Notes under the pieces: generated by a model
Told to the model about the DNA's origin: nothing
Database searches by the model: none
The model's input: the letters and a program-made list of their open reading frames with translations, nothing else
Translations under genes and position numbers: made by a program
Shown here: positions 46,268 to 56,496 of the stretch, piece after piece
Layout of the letters: the number at the start of each line of letters is the position of its first letter
How positions within the stretch are numbered: position 1 is the first letter of the stretch
Source: Hypericum androsaemum
Taxonomy: Eukaryota > Streptophyta > Magnoliopsida > Malpighiales > Hypericaceae
DNA: 64,000 nucleotides
Reading direction: 5' to 3'
Assembly: GCA_963995505.1 (NCBI GenBank)
Contig: OZ023185.1
Coordinates: 13,837,691-13,901,690 of the forward strand

Positions 46268-46460
46268 CTACGTCCACGAGGAGAAAGGAAAATTTTTATT
46301 GATGAGTTTCTGAGCCACAAAGCCATATAAAAAACCTAGAGTAACATGTCTTTATATAGAGACAAACCCTTGGTATACAAGTAACCTATCTAGGTCAGAT
46401 TAGGAGTCCAAAACTTAGTCAGAATAGGAATAGGAATAGAAAATAAGTCTTTTCTATTTC
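46266..46460 (-). mobile_element. LTR-like remnant (minus strand)
   Basis: On the minus strand it carries TCTATATAAAGACATGTTAC (TATA-like), an AATAAAAATT poly(A)-like signal and an end GTGGACGTAG, a layout usual for Copia LTR U3-R-U5. It lies at the break between the Copia and the LINE. Its boundaries and family are uncertain. Confidence 0.4.
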
Positions 46461-47513
46461 TTGCCATCCCAACACACACAATGAATTTCCTAGGAAAACC
46501 CAACTTCAAGAGCACCTTCTCTAAAAAAGACCAATTCACAAGATCATAAGCTTTTTTGAGATCATGTTTAATAACCATATGCTTAATCTTTTTCCTAGTA
46601 TCTCTGGTAAAAAATACCCGAAAAGCCATCAGGACTAGGAGTCCAAGTGCCACCCAACTCAAACACAACAGACTTAATTTCTACATCATAATTAGGAAAG
46701 TAAGATCAACAGACATCTCATGGGTAACCAAAGCATGAATACAATAGATAATGGGTTCCACATTGACAGCAGAATTCTGAGCATACAGAGACTGGAAATG
46801 ATCCTGAACTAGCTTCCTTCCTAATATCAAACACATCATCAATCCAATCACCGTTAGAGACTTGAAGAGTAACGAGTTGGTTTACCTATCGCCTCTGGGT
46901 GAAGGTTGTATGAAAAAAGAATGTGTTGCAATTTTCAAAATTAAGCCATCTGATCTAATAAGACCTTTGATACCAGTACATCTCTTTTTTAACATGAAGA
47001 TAAGTCATTTCCTTCTTAATTACCACTTCCTGATCCTTACACGTGAGGGCATGATTAAACATTTGGAGCTGCTATAGATAAATAGTAAGAAACGCAATCC
47101 TGGAATGCATATTTTTATTTAAGTTCCTGCTCCTAAAAATAAGATCATCAGTGCAAATGGAGAGTTTATTACTAAAGATAAAGGAAGGGATGCCAGAACT
47201 CGAGTGACAACAAGAATGATCCACTACTTGGATACAACCATCTTCTTTAGTCCAAAAAGTTTCAAAATGGAAAAGCCTTTTAGAGATTTTAGAGAAACAT
47301 ATGTCCAAAAGCAGATAGCAGTGATCCGACCCCAAAATAGGACCATACACGAGTTGGGATTTCGGAAACAAGTCTCTTCAAGAAGAGTTAACAAGCGTTC
47401 TGTCAAGTCTTTGGAGAATATTCTCCTCAGCAAACTGATAGTTAGATCAGGTATAGAGATTGCCTTTGAAACCCAAATCGAACAAAGTAGCCTCCTGAAT
47501 AAATGATACGAAC

Positions 47514-48279
47514 TCCGTCAATGATGCACGAGACCCGTCCACGAAGTGTTCAAATTCCAGATCGTTCTAGATCAGTTTGTGATGGAGATCTTGACCTCAT
47601 GCTCACAACCAAACAAGAACCTTGGTATTACGACCGCGACCCGCTGCTTGAGTTGAAACAAAGAACCTTGATATGTTGATGATGCCACAAACGGTGATGA
47701 TGGGCCGCTTGATAAGTCGATGGTGAACTCCACGGAATTGCTCCGCTGTGTTCGGGAAGTTCCGTAGAACCAAGGGAGAGACTTGCTCACATTTTTTGAT
47801 CAAAATATTCTGCCTCTTCTCATTGCATAAGCCTTTATAAATAGGCTCAATATTACAAAGAGATTCCTAAGTAAACAGCTCCTAAAAAGGAATAGAAATC
47901 TGGCTGAAAAGGGAAACTAAAAAGGAAATAATTCTCTGCCTTTTAGGAAGGCTACAAACATGACAAACAAGCTAAATAAGCCAAGAGTTGTTAGAATATA
48001 ACTTCCTAATCAAAACTAATGGCTGAAATAAATTTCCTAGATAGAATGCCCAAATCTGAGAGAATGAATCTTCAAGATCTTTGTTCCTAGAATTTCCTTT
48101 TTTAACATGAGCTCTCAATTTCGTGGCTCTTCAACAATGGACATCAATGAACTCACTTGAGTCTAACTCTTCGATATAAGTTTGGAAATCAGCCTGTTAA
48201 ATTGTAACCTGAAGTGCTTTGCACATACTCTCACAATTGGTCAGATTAGTACTTTATAAGGCTGCTAGGATTCATATCA
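47514..48279 (-). repeat. Left LTR, reversed
   Basis: 766 bp. On the minus strand it runs from TGATATGAATCC (48279) to ..GTTCGTATCA (47514). It is the same family as 49450-50225 and the solo LTR at 11649. Confidence 0.93.
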
Positions 48280-48328
48280 TTCCCCTCCTCTTGAAAGAAA
48301 TTTGTCCTCAAATCCTCACATATACCAT

Positions 48329-49449
48329 GGTATCAAAGAAAAAAAAAGAGAAAAAATCCAAAAAAAAAGAAAGAAAGAAGGAAGCCTACAAAAGAAAAGA
48401 AAAGAAGGCTGAAAAAAAAGGCTGAAAGAAGAAGTTGAAAGGAAATAAAAAAGATGAGCAAGAACATGTCCCACTATTGCTCACGAAGAAACTATGAAGA
48501 TGATGAGTCATTGGCTGATCCAAAAAAGTTTATGGAGGCCATGATGAGTGAGATGAATTGCATGGTGAGTGGGGAGATCAAGAAGTTTCACAAACAGATA
48601 GACAAAGGAAGAGCAAACTTTTAGAGCAGGTACAAGTTGTTCCAAATGTATGTAGGGATACAAGAGCTCAACAAAGGAAGATTGGGGTGAGAGGTGATAG
48701 CACTCTTAGAGTTACAGGATGGGATGATGAAGACAGCTGGGAGAAACTTATGTTATTGGCAAGGAAAATTGTCTTGCATGCAAAAGAAGTTGGTGAAGTG
48801 CAACGTGAAAATATCACTCACACTAAGTGTGACATTGGGGACAAGGTATGTGGCTCTGACAATTCTTTGAAGGTTGCTTCTCATGAAGTTGTTGAAGAGG
48901 TTTTGACATGGGAGGAGTTTGGTGAATATTGAATTGAGTTATTTGATGGAGATGGTTTTGATGAGCATACTATGTCACTACTTTACCTGAGGGATTTATT
49001 TGATGAATCATCTATGGTAGATGTTGTTCACATGAAGAAGTGCATAACTCCTATTGCTGATGAATATGAAGAATTTATTGTTGTGATTGACAAGGAAGAG
49101 GTTCAGCCCACATCATACATACATCCAGATTTTCATATTGAATCTGTTGTTAAGCATATTAATTTTTTAGGAGTTGACAAGTTCGATTATGTTGGTGGTT
49201 CTCCATTGATCAACTTGTGGAATAGTTTGAAGACAGGAGAAAGGCTTATTCGACTAAGTAAATCTTCAACTTTTGATTTGGAGATGAATTCAGATTCTTT
49301 TTATTCGAAGTATCTATTCTGTTGGAGCGGAAGATATCAAGTGCAACCACGTCGTTCAAAGTCTCAACCTTGTTCCAATATAGTTATTAATTGGCAAAGG
49401 CATGGCATATGTGAGGATTTGAGGACAAATCCCTTTCAAAGGAGGGGAA
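48329..49449 (+). pseudogene. Internal non-canonical ORF region of the inverted-LTR element
   Basis: Begins with a Lys-rich ORF after ATGGTATCAAAG (48328-48425). Two frames follow, 48558-48932 with a GWDDEDSWEKLMLLARKIVL stretch and 48972-49457 with HINFLGVDKFDYVGGSPL. The latter ends GICEDLRTNPFQ, overlapping the polypurine tract. I recognise the terminal EDLRTNPFQ phrase as common next to plant LTR-element polypurine tracts, but no gag, protease or polymerase domain. A non-autonomous element or a captured coding segment is possible; a stop separates the last two frames. Confidence 0.5.
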
Positions 49450-50225
49450 TGATATGAATCCTAGCAGCCTTATAAAGTACTAATCTGACCAATTGTGAGA
49501 GTATGTGCAAAGCACTTCAGGTTACAATTTAACAGCCTGATTTCCAAGCTTATATCGAAGAGTTAGACTCAAGTGAGTTCATTGATGTCCATTGTTGAAG
49601 AGCCACGAAATTGAGAGCTCATGTTAAAGAAGGAAATTCCAGCAACAAAGATCTTGAAGATTCATTCTCTCAGATTTGGGCATTCTATATAGGAAATTTA
49701 TTTAAGCCATTAGTTTTGATTAGGAAGTTATATTCCAATAACTCTTGGCTTATTTAGCTTGTTTGTCATGTTTGTAGCCTTCCTAAAAGGCAGAGAATTA
49801 TTTTCTTTTTAGTTTTCCTTTTCAGCCAGATTTCTATTCCTTTTTAGGAGCTGTTTACTTAGGAATCTCTTTGTAATATTGAGCCCATTTATAGAGGCTT
49901 ATGCAATGAGAAGAGGCAGAATATTTTGATCAAAAAACGGGAGCAAGTCTCTCCCTTGGTTCTACGGAACTTCCCCAACACAGCGGAGCGATTCCGTGGA
50001 GTTCACCATCGACTTATCAAGCGGCCCATCATCACCGTTTGTGGCTTCATCAACATATCAAGGTTCTTTGTTTTAACTCAAGCAGCGGGTCGCGGTCGTA
50101 ATACCAAGGTTCTTGTTTAGTTGTGAGCATCGGGTCAAGATCTCCATCACAAACTGATCTAGAACGATCTAGAATTTCAACACTTCGTAGACGGGTCTCG
50201 TGCATCGTTGACGGGGTTCGTATCA
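49450..50225 (+). repeat. Right LTR, forward
   Basis: 776 bp, TGATATGAATCC to GTTCGTATCA, directly preceded by the polypurine tract AAAGGAGGGGAA. Confidence 0.93.
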
Positions 50226-51344
50226 ATAAAATCATTCAAAAGGGCCACTTTCCAAGGATCGAGAATGGCACCACCAAGCCTCTCGGATGGAAAAGTCACA
50301 AAAATTCAAATCTCTAATAACCATCCAAGGAACATCAGAGTCCTTGCAAACTTGTCTAAGGTCATGCCGAAAAATCTTATGGAGGTATTTGGTTCCCCAT
50401 ATGCAAACCAATCATCATGTGTAACACAATTCACACAATGAGTATCGATGCAGTTTTTGTTAGCCGAAAGGACAACAATCTTCAGAGGGTCGTTCCACCA
50501 AAGGGCAAGACCCCTAGAGCACCAAACCGGATCTGAGTAAAAGCTGAAAGAAAACCTGCAACTATGATGCAACTTCTCAAGTTTCTTTTGCTTTTGCTTA
50601 GTTTCAATGAGAAAGACAGCAGAGGGATTAATTTTTCGAACGAGGCCTTTGAGGGTATGAATTGTCAAGTGTTGGCCCAATCCCTGACAGTTCCACGCAA
50701 TGCAATTCAATATCTCTCGGGTGACAGGCTCGCTGTCACCTGGGACAAGGGAAGTGAGATACCTGAACCCAAATAAAGGACAAGGATATCAGTCGCCACA
50801 AGTCGGCTTGAGGGAGGGACAACACTGGCATCATCGGAAGGGATCAATATGCTACCCGCAAATTGCCAAGACTTGAAGCCCTTAGGAGGGCCACACGAGG
50901 GATTTTAGGGGGGGGTGTTGGCGTACCAACGCGGAAGCCACCTGAAAAATCACACAAATCAGAGAGAAGACAAACATTATAGTTAGCAACTTTATCGTTC
51001 TCTGACTTTATAGTTATAAATTTTTGGGAAAAGTCCTGTTAATACCCAATGGTTTCACATTTTCAGAATTGTCTATGTGATTTCAAATTGGAAATTCAGT
51101 CCCCTATTGTTTACACATTTTTAACGGACAGATTCAAGGCAGCTGCCCGCCTCACGATCTTGAAATGTCATCATTTTTTATCTAACGTGGCGAACACGTG
51201 GCGAACGACTGGGTTTAATTGATGATGATGTGTAACCTAATAAATTACTAAAACAGTTCCAATTTTTTTACAAATTTTCAAAAAAAAATCATTCATCTTC
51301 TTCCTCTCACCTTCATCTTCTTCCTCCCACTTCAATTGTTGGGC

Positions 51345-52516
51345 ATAGAGCCTGAGTACGAGTGAAGTATTCGGGTGGCTCAAGTAAAGAGCCGTGAGGA
51401 TGGTTCGAGAGTTAATCGATTGGGTTCGGAGTCCAGGGACGCTCAGAGAATTAATCGAGTCAAGAGTCGAATAAAGACGTTGAGGACATCCGAGGGTCGT
51501 GTAGCTCGAGTGAAGAGCCTTGAGGGTGATCGAAGTGATCTGGTGCTTGGGGATGCTCAGGAGGATCAATCGGATAAAGAAACAGAGCTGAAATGAAGAG
51601 ATGAAGAAGCCAAGAAGAGACATACCGGGCAACCCGGTAGGCATTCAAAAGCCAGCGGCCGCCAGACAGCCTCCTTCTAGCTCCTTACTCTACCAAAATC
51701 CCCCTCAAGACCCCCAAATAGTTACCTAGGTTGTGGGCACTATAAATATCCATTTGCCTCATTATTGGAAGGATGGCAAAGAGTTGCCCATTTCTCCAAA
51801 GAGAAAAGAGAGAAGAGAGAGGGAGGAAGGAGAAAGGCACTCAAAGTGAAGGAGAGGCCAAGTGCCCACGCCTCCTAGTGAAGGAGGAGAAGGAGAAGAA
51901 GAAGTGTTCCCCAAAGGTACCTAATCTAAGTGAAGGGTTGCCTCCAAGTGAAGGAGAAGATGGAAGATCCAAGTGAAGGGTTGCCTCCAAGTGAAGGAGG
52001 AGAAGGAAGAAGACCTAAGAAGAAGGGTTGCCTCCAAGTGAAGCAGGAGGAGAAGAAGAACTCTAAATGAAGGGCAAACCCAAAAGGCAAACCCAAGAAG
52101 AAGGATTAGCCACCCCAAGTGAAAGAGGTGGTACTCTCCGAGTGAAGGAAAGTTGTTCGAAGTATGGGTAGAGTCCGAGTGAAGGGCCTTGCCAAGAAAA
52201 GGGTTAGCCACTCTGAGTGAAGGAGGTAGTGCTCTCCGAGTGAAGGAGAGTTTGCCCGAAGAGTGGGTAGAGCCCAAGCCTAGGGTTTTGCCAAGAGTGA
52301 GAGCTCCCAAGAGTGTGGGTAGCCTATGGCGAGAAGAGGATGAGAGAGTGAGCCGAGTGAAGGCATCCATTGTTGTGAGAGCGAGTGAAGCTTGAGCGTG
52401 ATATAATGGAATCTCTCCTAGCTTGAAAGCCCCCAGATGTAGATCGTTGTGGATCCAACCGAGTAACCAAATTTTTGTGTTCCTCCTAGTACTTTCTTTG
52501 TGCTTTGTGTGTTGTG
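51345..52516 (+). repeat. GAAG-rich imperfect repeat block inside the Pack-MULE
   Basis: Starts TGTTGGGCATAGAGCC, contains a TATA-like CTATAAATATCC at about 51740, and is full of AGTGAAGG words. GGTTGCCTCCAAGTGAAG recurs at 51939, 51982 and 52026, about 43 bp apart. It looks LTR-like at its left end, but no matching terminal sequence or 5-bp duplication was found, so it is not called a solo LTR. Confidence 0.5.
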
Positions 52517-52524
52517 CTTCTCGT

Positions 52525-53644
52525 AAGGCTGAGCGTGAACCCAAAAAAACTCGACAACCCGATAACCCGATCACACCGAAGCACCGAACACCGAAGCACC
52601 GAACGGTGTTATGGGTTGCAAATATTGGTAAACCAAACTTCTCGGTGTTGAGTCGGTGTCTTTTTTTTTTGCAAGCCTGAGACACCGACAACCCAAGAAA
52701 AATGATGTCATTTTAAATAATTATAAGTACATGTATCCTTCCAAATCTCTCATCCAGAATTCTGATTGTCATTTGCAAACCAACAGGCCATAAATGATTC
52801 TAATGCTCCAGAGATTAGGTGGTTACACTTTTTGCATGCAATCAGAGATGGTATCCGCTGCTCCTGAGATTGTCCTCCTTGTTGAATCAAATCATTCGAT
52901 TCACGGGCAGAGATGATGAAGCTCGATGATGTTATACCTATATAGATGGTGGTTCTACCTAGAGATGGATGTGTGTTATCTAATTGAAAGCGAGAAAAAT
53001 AAAATTTTGGCAGAGAAGAGGAGGGGAAGAAGGGGCTGGAATGGTCCAGAGAAAATGGTGAAAAAAATATCTAATTTTTCTACTTATCTCTCAAGTCTAT
53101 TACATATATATCCTGTTGGGCCAGGCCCATGTATCTTTTGGGTTATCAATTATTCTATTAGCTTCTAATAGCTTCTATAGGACTTGTATATATAGCTAAC
53201 TCATGCTTCTAGCTAAGATTAAGTTGTACAGAACTATTGAAATAAAAATAACAGTTTTCTCCCAAGCTTCGAAGCTCTCTCATGGCTTCTTGATAAATCG
53301 ATCTCGATCTTTGGCTTCTTCATCAATCTTCTAGTTCAGGTTCATCAATTTTCACACTCCTCTCACTCCCGACCTCCCTCCATCCCTCCCTCCTCTCCCG
53401 ACCTCCCCTCCTCTCATTCCCGGCCTTCCTCCTCACCTCCTTCCCTCCAGTCTTGAGAGGTCCCCTCCTTCCATCGGTGACACCGTCAAACCGATCATCA
53501 ATTGGTAACACTGTCGCACCGTAACACCGTCGGTGTTGTCCTATACCGTGACACCGTCGGTTGGGCTTCGAGAAAATTGGCTACGTTGGTGTTGGCGCCA
53601 AAAAATATCCAAAAACTATGACACCGACATTTTCTCACCCCTAA
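52525..53644. mobile_element. Non-autonomous hAT element nested in the Pack-MULE
   Basis: A perfect 8-bp duplication CTTCTCGT flanks it (52517-52524 and 53645-53652). Ends AAGGCTGAGCGTG and (inverted) TTAGGGGTGAGAA are hAT-like. Subterminal regions are rich in CACCGAA/CGGTGTC words at both ends. 1120 bp, no transposase. Confidence 0.9.
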
Positions 53645-53689
53645 CTTCTCGTGATTATTATGATTCGCTCGTATGTATTTTTTGTTGCG

Positions 53690-54259
53690 TTACTTGGGTC
53701 CAGGGGAAGTGGTTTCCATCTCCTTCCTTCCTCTCTCCCATTCTGTCCTAACATAGGAAATATCAAATATACGGTGTAACCCTCAAAATTGCGGCAACAT
53801 CGTTACAACCATCAATCTTTTACCCTTATTCTTGCCCCAAGGCTCTACCCATCTCCTTCAAACTCAATCTCCAAATCCTCAAGAATCACCTTGCATTAGT
53901 AGCTCGAAACCCAAAAAGTTTCGAACTTTACTGTTCCCCGGCCGAGGGAACCACACTATAGGCCAAACCGGAGAAAACCCAAGTAGGGAACAAGAAGACG
54001 AAGCTGTACATGAGCAATTGGCCGTGGATCCTTAGCTGCTAGGCCAATGTGGGGACTATTACTAATATTGAGGTTACTTAACTTTTGTTTTTCTATGGTG
54101 AAATGTTTTCAATGAAACAAACAGAGCCTAATTTAGTGTTTTTTCCTCATTTGGGTGCAGTTTATAAAGGACGAGGATGGGAAAGGTGAAAACTATGGCT
54201 TTGTCACTATGGCTACCGGGGAGGAGGCTCAGGCTGTTCTCGACAAATTCGACAATAGT
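53690..54259 (+). pseudogene. Captured fragment of a chloroplast RRM RNA-binding protein gene
   Basis: A first exon of uncertain start (to 54072) carries a transit-peptide-like Ser-rich part with SSSKPKKFRTLLF, then KLYMSNWPWIL and GTITNIE. These resemble the beginning of the RRM of chloroplast 28-33 kDa ribonucleoproteins (RNP2-like LYVxNLPW). It contains a stop after GTTL and frame shifts. An 88-bp intron (54073-54160) with GT and TTTGGGTGCAG follows. Exon 2 is 54161-54259, reading KDEDGKGENYGFVTMATGEE (RNP1-like) and AQAVLDKFD, with an intact GTAAGT donor after it. The rest of the RRM and any second RRM are missing. Introns show that genomic DNA, not cDNA, was captured. Confidence 0.82.
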
Positions 54260-54528
54260 GTAAGTTGTTCTTTGTTTCCCTTCTCCTTTGATTGTTCAAG
54301 ATTTGGTTTGAAGAATCCTACATTGATTGGCTTTGAGAACTTTAAACTCGTTCGGGTCTTTGGTACTAGGCACAAGTAGAATTAGTTCAATTCTGTTGTT
54401 TTTATCTCGTCTGGGTTCGGATCAACGGTTCACTCTAGTAGAGGGGTTGCTATTTTGGGGTTGGATTGGGTACGGAGTGAAATAATTGATTCTGTACGGT
54501 TTGGACTGAAGGGGGACCGCAGCGGCAA

Positions 54529-54850
54529 GTGCATGTATGTGATAATGGCAAATACAGTTATGTGATAATGACAAGTGCAGTTATGTGATAATGGCATTTG
54601 TTTTTGTGAAAACGGCAAGTCCCCGTTGATGATAATGGCACGCATGATTTTTTTTATTTTGGTCCCTCATGTTTTAGCATTTTTGTAAAAAGATCCCACT
54701 GGCATGCACTGTTATGTGATACTGGCATGCGCTGTTATGTGATACTGCCATGCGCAGTTATGTGATAATGGCATTTGTATCCGGCATGTGTTTGTGCATG
54801 GGTTTTTTCATTTTGGTCCCCGTATTTTAGCGCGTTTGTAAAAAAGTTCT
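54529..54850 (+). repeat. Minisatellite, about 23-bp units, in two blocks
   Basis: Units like GGCAAGTGCAGTTATGTGAT at 54522-54650 and GGCATGCGCTGTTATGTGAT at 54700-54790. Each block is followed by TTTTGGTCCC..GTAAAAA, so there is also a higher-order duplication of about 150 bp. Confidence 0.85.
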
Positions 54851-55120
54851 CGCGTATTTTCATTCCAAACGGTTCGGAATAGTGGCATTCCGTACCCAAT
54901 CCATACCCCGCTATTTTGGGTGTTGTTGCGATATATCTACGGGGCGGCTAGTTTTTATTTTATTTTAAATTGTTTGAGTAGATTTAATCTATGTGTACAT
55001 GGATTTTCTTTGAGGTAGGAGGAGATGATGAAGTTCGGAGGAAAAAGATCAAGGATTTTTTTCTGAAAATTTGTAAAAATTTCAACTGTTTTGGTAATTT
55101 ACTAGGTTACACGTCATCAT

Positions 55121-55338
55121 CAATTAAATCCAATCGGCCGCCATGTATTCACCACGTCGGATAAAAAATATGATATTTCAAGACCGTTGGGCGGACAGCT
55201 GTCTTGGACCTGTCTTGAAAAAAATGTGTCAATTAAATCCAATCGGCCGCCATGTATTCGCCACGTCGGATAAAAAATATGATATTTCAAGACCGTTGGG
55301 CGAACAGCTGCCTTGGACCTGTCCTGAAAAAAATGTGT
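55121..55338 (+). repeat. Two tandem 109-bp units within the right TIR of the Pack-MULE
   Basis: 55121-55229 and 55230-55338 both begin CAATTAAATCCAATCGGCCG and end AAAAAAATGTGT, with only a few mismatches. The left TIR has a single copy. Confidence 0.93.
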
Positions 55339-55400
55339 AAACTACAAGGGACTCAATTTGAAAACAAAGGGTACTAACAAGTACTTTTTCCTAAATTTCT

Positions 55401-56480
55401 TTTAAGAGATATACACCATAATCCACGACATCTTCGGGAAAAATAAATTGTAACGCCACATACTGTCATTGTTTTTGAAACATTTTCGTTACTCATTATT
55501 CATTAAATTATAGACTGTAAAGAGTAGTCTTATTGGATTTGGATTCAAGTTCAATTCTCACCAAGACGAATATATTCCTAAATAAGGTTTAACCAAATTT
55601 TGAGTACTTGAAAATTCAATAATGTAAAATACTTATCAAAATTTTTTGTCACTTTTTAAAAAATTTATCCAATTCAAAATTGAATTTGTTAACCACTAAG
55701 CTCGACTAAACAAAAATAAGTCCTAATAGTTTTGGACCATGAAAATGAGAGCTTTCATAAAAAAAGTGTAGTCTTCCCTAGGGATTGGAAAAAATATTAA
55801 GATTCGTAAATATATTAAAGTACGAGTATTTTTATTGTTCACTAGAATTTGAAATAAAATTTAAAACCAACATTAGATATAAATTAATATCATATTCATA
55901 TTATACTATATCTTTATAAATATACAAATATATACCTTCAAACCAAATAAACTTACTCGTATCCTCGTCCTGCCTATGCCAATAACCCTAAACTAATTTG
56001 ATGATTTTTTGGATTAAAATTCTTACTAATTTAAATGTTGCTAATTGAATGTTAATACTACTTTTGTTGGAGTAACTAATTCTTTTGGATATAATGCTGC
56101 TGCTTAGTTTTTAAGTGCGTAAGCTTACTAATAAAAATCAAGTTTACAATAATCTTAACAACATCGTACTCTATTTGTTATCTTTTTAACAAAATGTGCA
56201 AGACAATCTTATTATTATCTACCCAAATTTAAATTCTTGGATACTTGTTCGTTAACAAGGGTGACTTATGTCATATGATCCACCATTAAATAAAAACAGT
56301 GCAAACACATCAAACTACTTGGTATTACGACGGGGAATTTTAACCATTTTTTTTCATTTTTCAGTTAGTGATATGAAAATATAATATCGATAAAAATAAA
56401 ATAAAATACCGGAAGCATAGCCTTTTTAGAAATTTAACCTAGATTTCCTTTACGACTTGTGTCAACCGAACAACCAGCCT
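55401..56480. other. AT-rich intergenic region
   Basis: No gene or element recognised. The last part is the 3' flank of the minus-strand acyl-activating enzyme gene. Confidence 0.5.
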
Positions 56481-56496
56481 TTGTCAGGCAAGTGAG

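Larger units (their letters stand above)
47514..50225 (+). mobile_element. LTR element with LTRs in inverted orientation
   Basis: A single 2712-bp insertion flanked by a perfect 5-bp duplication ATAAA (47509-47513 and 50226-50230) inside the LINE endonuclease. The left LTR (47514-48279) is on the minus strand and the right LTR (49450-50225) on the plus strand, so polypurine sides face inward on both. The inverted similarity includes about 50 bp of internal sequence next to the polypurine tract (GAGGATTTGAGGACAAAT). A primer-site-like TGGTATCAAAG occurs at 48329, right after that segment. The internal region has no gag-pol domains. Confidence 0.93.
46440..50940 (-). mobile_element. Old LINE (L1-type), interrupted by the inverted-LTR insertion
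   Basis: On the minus strand, from 50710, an endonuclease starts MNCIAWNCQGLGQ and continues to about 50235. It resumes at 47508 with FIQEATLFDLGFKG, and reaches YGPILGSDHC and FHFETFW by about 47250. A linker with KLVQDHFQSLYAQ lies near 46800, and a reverse transcriptase motif with DLKKAYDLVNWSFLEKVLL at about 46570-46510. The reading is broken by many stops and shifts. The 3' half (catalytic reverse transcriptase box, zf-RVT, tail) is missing. The join across the insertion is exact, which fixes the insertion boundaries. Confidence 0.88.
51026..55391. mobile_element. Pack-MULE with about 290-bp TIRs carrying an RRM gene fragment
   Basis: 9-bp flanks TAAATTTTT (51017-51025) and TAAATTTCT (55392-55400) differ at one base. 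The left end GGGAAAAGTCCTGTTAATACCC matches the inverted right end GGAAAAAGTACTTGTTAGTA. Inverted similarity continues through GGCAGCTG, CTTGAAAT, ACGTGGCGAA, a GATGATG..TGTAACCTA word and TTTTTACAAATTTTC. The right TIR contains an extra tandem 109-bp copy. No transposase was found. The interior holds a chloroplast RNA-binding-protein fragment (53690-54259), a nested hAT (52525-53644) and minisatellites. Confidence 0.9.

Noticed and set aside
51345..52516. Possible solo LTR beginning TGTTGGGCATAG with a TATA-like box
   Set aside because: No matching 3' terminus or 5-bp duplication even after removing the nested hAT; kept only as a repeat block.
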